The notes under the pieces were generated by a model, which ran no database searches, was not told where the DNA came from, and saw only the letters and a program-made list of their open reading frames with translations. The translations under genes were made by a program, and so were the position numbers. A stretch of DNA of 6,017 nt from an uncultured Clostridia bacterium (GTDB taxonomy: Bacteria > Bacillota > Clostridia > Oscillospirales > Acutalibacteraceae): assembly GCA_946042285.1 (NCBI GenBank), contig CAMGDK010000091.1, forward strand, positions 1 through 6,017, read 5' to 3'. Shown here in pieces: positions 4,438 through 6,017 of the stretch. Every line of letters begins with the position of its first letter. Positions within the stretch are counted from its first letter, which is position 1.

Positions 4438-6017
4438 TTATTCAGCATCGGGAGCATAGTAATCAACGAGCTTAGCAAGCTTGTTGTACTTCTCGATAGA
4501 ATTCTCAGCAGCGATAGCAAAGAGCTGTTCAGCTTTACCGGGGAATGCTCTCTTAAGTGAAGAATATCTTACCTCACCCTCGATGAATTCAACATAGTCA
4601 GCTGACGGAGCCTTGCTGTCAAGTGAGAATGGATTTTTGCCCTCAGCAATAAGTGCAGGGTTGTAACGGAAGAGATTCCAATAGCCTGCAGCAACTGCCT
4701 TCTTCTGCTCTGTCTGGTTGAATGGCATCTTAATACCGTGGTTGATACAAGGAGCATAGCAGATGATGATTGACGGACCGTTATAAGCAGCTGCCTCCTG
4801 GAATGCCTTTAAGCACTGTGCTGCGTTAGCACCCATAGCAACCTGAGCAACATAAACATATCCATAGCTCATAGCAATCTGTGCAAGATCCTTCTTCTTA
4901 ACTACCTTACCTGAAGCAGCAAACTTAGCAACTGCACCTGTTGGAGTAGCCTTTGAAGCCTGTCCGCCTGTGTTTGAGTAAACCTCTGTATCAAATACAA
5001 CGATGTTAACATCCTCGTTTGAAGCGATAACATGATCAAGACCGCCGAAGCCAATATCGTAAGCCCAACCGTCACCACCGAAGATGAACTGATACTTCTT
5101 AGCAGCATAATCTGCATCCTTAAGGAAATCTGCAGCTGCATCTGCTGCTTCACCGTCAAAGCTTTCTGCCTTAAGAGCAGCAATGAGAGCCTCTGCGGCA
5201 GGAGTGTTTGTTTCAGGATTCTCATAAGTATCAAGCCAAGCCTGAGCCTTGTCAGCAACTGATGTGCCGAGAAGAACCTGTGCATCCATAGCGAGTCTTT
5301 CACGGATTTGCTTTTGTGCGAGCATCATACCGTAACCAAACTCAGCGTTATCCTCGAAGAGTGAGTTAGACCATGCAGGACCGTGACCTTTCTTGTCAAC
5401 TGTGTAAGGTGTTGAAGGAGCAGAACCACCCCAAATTGATGAACAACCTGTTGCGTTTGCAATGTACATCTTGTCACCGTAAAGCTGTGTAGCAAGCTTT
5501 GCATAAGGTGTTTCACCACAGCCTGCACATGCACCTGAGAACTCAAGGTATGGCTTCTTGTACTGAACACCGATTGTATTGTTTGCAAGAACCTCCGGCT
5601 TAGCCTCAACATCAACAAGAGCGTCGTAAGACTTCTGTGAGTCAAGCTGAGAAGCGATTGGCTTCATTGTAAGTGACTTTGTAGGACATACATTTGCGCA
5701 AGAGCCGCAGCCTGTACAGTCAAGAGTTGAAACGATAAGAGCATACTTGTAAGGAGCTCTCTTATGGTCAACCATCTTTGTGCCTTCAGGAGCATTTGCA
5801 GCCTCGTCAGCAGTAAGACATACAGGACGAATAACAGCGTGCGGGCAAACCATTGAACAAAGGTTACACTGAGCACATTTTGTCGGATCCCACTCAGGAA
5901 CGGTAATAGCGATACCTCTCTTTTCAAATGCTGCTGAACCCTGAGGATATACACCGTCAGCGCAGTCAACAAATGTTGAAACAGGAAGGTCGTCACCGTG
6001 AAGTCTGCCGACAGGAT
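4438..6017 (-). CDS. nifJ: Pyruvate:ferredoxin (flavodoxin) oxidoreductase, C-terminal part, 5' end outside the window
   Basis: This enzyme oxidatively decarboxylates pyruvate to acetyl-CoA and CO2 and reduces ferredoxin, the central step of clostridial fermentation. The reading frame stays open to the window edge, giving about 525 codons of an expected total near 1,170-1,190, so roughly the first 650 residues are missing. The ATG at 5853 is internal, inside the first cluster motif. Visible in order: FEKRGIA (EKR domain, about 5908-5928); two ferredoxin motifs of the form CxxCxxCxxxCP (5845-5877 and 5686-5718); CAGC (5518-5529) and a later Cys in ATGCSS (5443-5445), which with the Cys in APCINHG (4747-4749) supply the four ligands of the third [4Fe-4S] cluster; and the thiamine diphosphate site GDGWAYDIGFGGLDH followed by DTEVYSNTGGQ. 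All expected ligands are present and the frame is intact. The cytoplasmic enzyme is normally a homodimer. The coding sequence is visibly richer in G/C and more codon-biased than its neighbours, as expected of a highly expressed gene. Confidence 0.97.
   Translation of the reverse strand, partial: PVGRLHGDDLPVSTFVDCADGVYPQGSAAFEKRGIAITVPEWDPTKCAQCNLCSMVCPHAVIRPVCLTADEAANAPEGTKMVDHKRAPYKYALIVSTLDCTGCGSCANVCPTKSLTMKPIASQLDSQKSYDALVDVEAKPEVLANNTIGVQYKKPYLEFSGACAGCGETPYAKLATQLYGDKMYIANATGCSSIWGGSAPSTPYTVDKKGHGPAWSNSLFEDNAEFGYGMMLAQKQIRERLAMDAQVLLGTSVADKAQAWLDTYENPETNTPAAEALIAALKAESFDGEAADAAADFLKDADYAAKKYQFIFGGDGWAYDIGFGGLDHVIASNEDVNIVVFDTEVYSNTGGQASKATPTGAVAKFAASGKVVKKKDLAQIAMSYGYVYVAQVAMGANAAQCLKAFQEAAAYNGPSIIICYAPCINHGIKMPFNQTEQKKAVAAGYWNLFRYNPALIAEGKNPFSLDSKAPSADYVEFIEGEVRYSSLKRAFPGKAEQLFAIAAENSIEKYNKLAKLVDYYAPDAE

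Noticed and set aside
4902..5303. Long alternative-frame open stretches within nifJ, also at 5032-5262, 5325-5645 and 5664-5996
   Set aside because: All overlap the intact nifJ frame, which carries every expected motif. Their leucine- or serine-rich translations are typical of out-of-frame reading of a codon-biased gene.
5851..5853. ATG at 5853 as the start of a separate 471-residue ferredoxin-like oxidoreductase
   Set aside because: The same frame continues upstream to the window edge with conserved enzyme sequence, including the first cysteines of the ferredoxin motif and the EKR domain, so this Met is internal.

Overview
This window reads as chromosomal DNA of a low-GC, strictly anaerobic Gram-positive bacterium, most likely a gut Clostridia of the Ruminococcaceae/Oscillospiraceae kind. 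This rests on AT-rich intergenic DNA, strong GGAGG-type ribosome binding sites, TTGACA/TATAAT promoters, rho-independent terminators, a single-chain pyruvate:ferredoxin oxidoreductase, and a secreted cell-wall hydrolase with fibronectin type III modules. The taxonomic call is inference from style; there is no rRNA or other marker gene.

Layout from left to right. Positions 27-1436 (minus strand) hold a two-gene operon: a short NfeD-family membrane protein followed 39 bp later by a QmcA/stomatin-type SPFH protein. It has its own extended -10 promoter at about 1481-1509. Positions 1644-2015 (minus strand) hold a small XRE-type transcriptional regulator with its own promoter (about 2065-2093) and its own terminator (about 1606-1634). 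Positions 2229-4340 (plus strand) hold a 703-residue secreted N-acetylglucosaminidase-like autolysin, transcribed divergently from the regulator from a near-consensus promoter. Positions 4438-6017 (minus strand) hold the C-terminal part (about 525 codons) of pyruvate:ferredoxin oxidoreductase (nifJ), cut by the window edge. The autolysin and nifJ converge on two separate hairpin terminators packed into 97 bp. There is no gene-free stretch longer than about 215 bp.

The coding content is ordinary: membrane quality control or microdomain proteins, a regulator, a cell-wall hydrolase and a central fermentation enzyme. The most interesting signal is regulatory. The promoters of the nfeD-SPFH operon and of the XRE regulator share an exact 12-bp sequence, TTTTGTCGAAAT in the direction of transcription. 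In both cases it lies between the -35 and -10 elements, and it contains the Spo0A-box consensus TGTCGAA. This suggests that both transcripts belong to one regulon, possibly of Spo0A, and that the regulator may link that signal to the divergent cell-wall hydrolase. I see no mobile element, CRISPR array, tRNA, rRNA or evident undescribed defence system.
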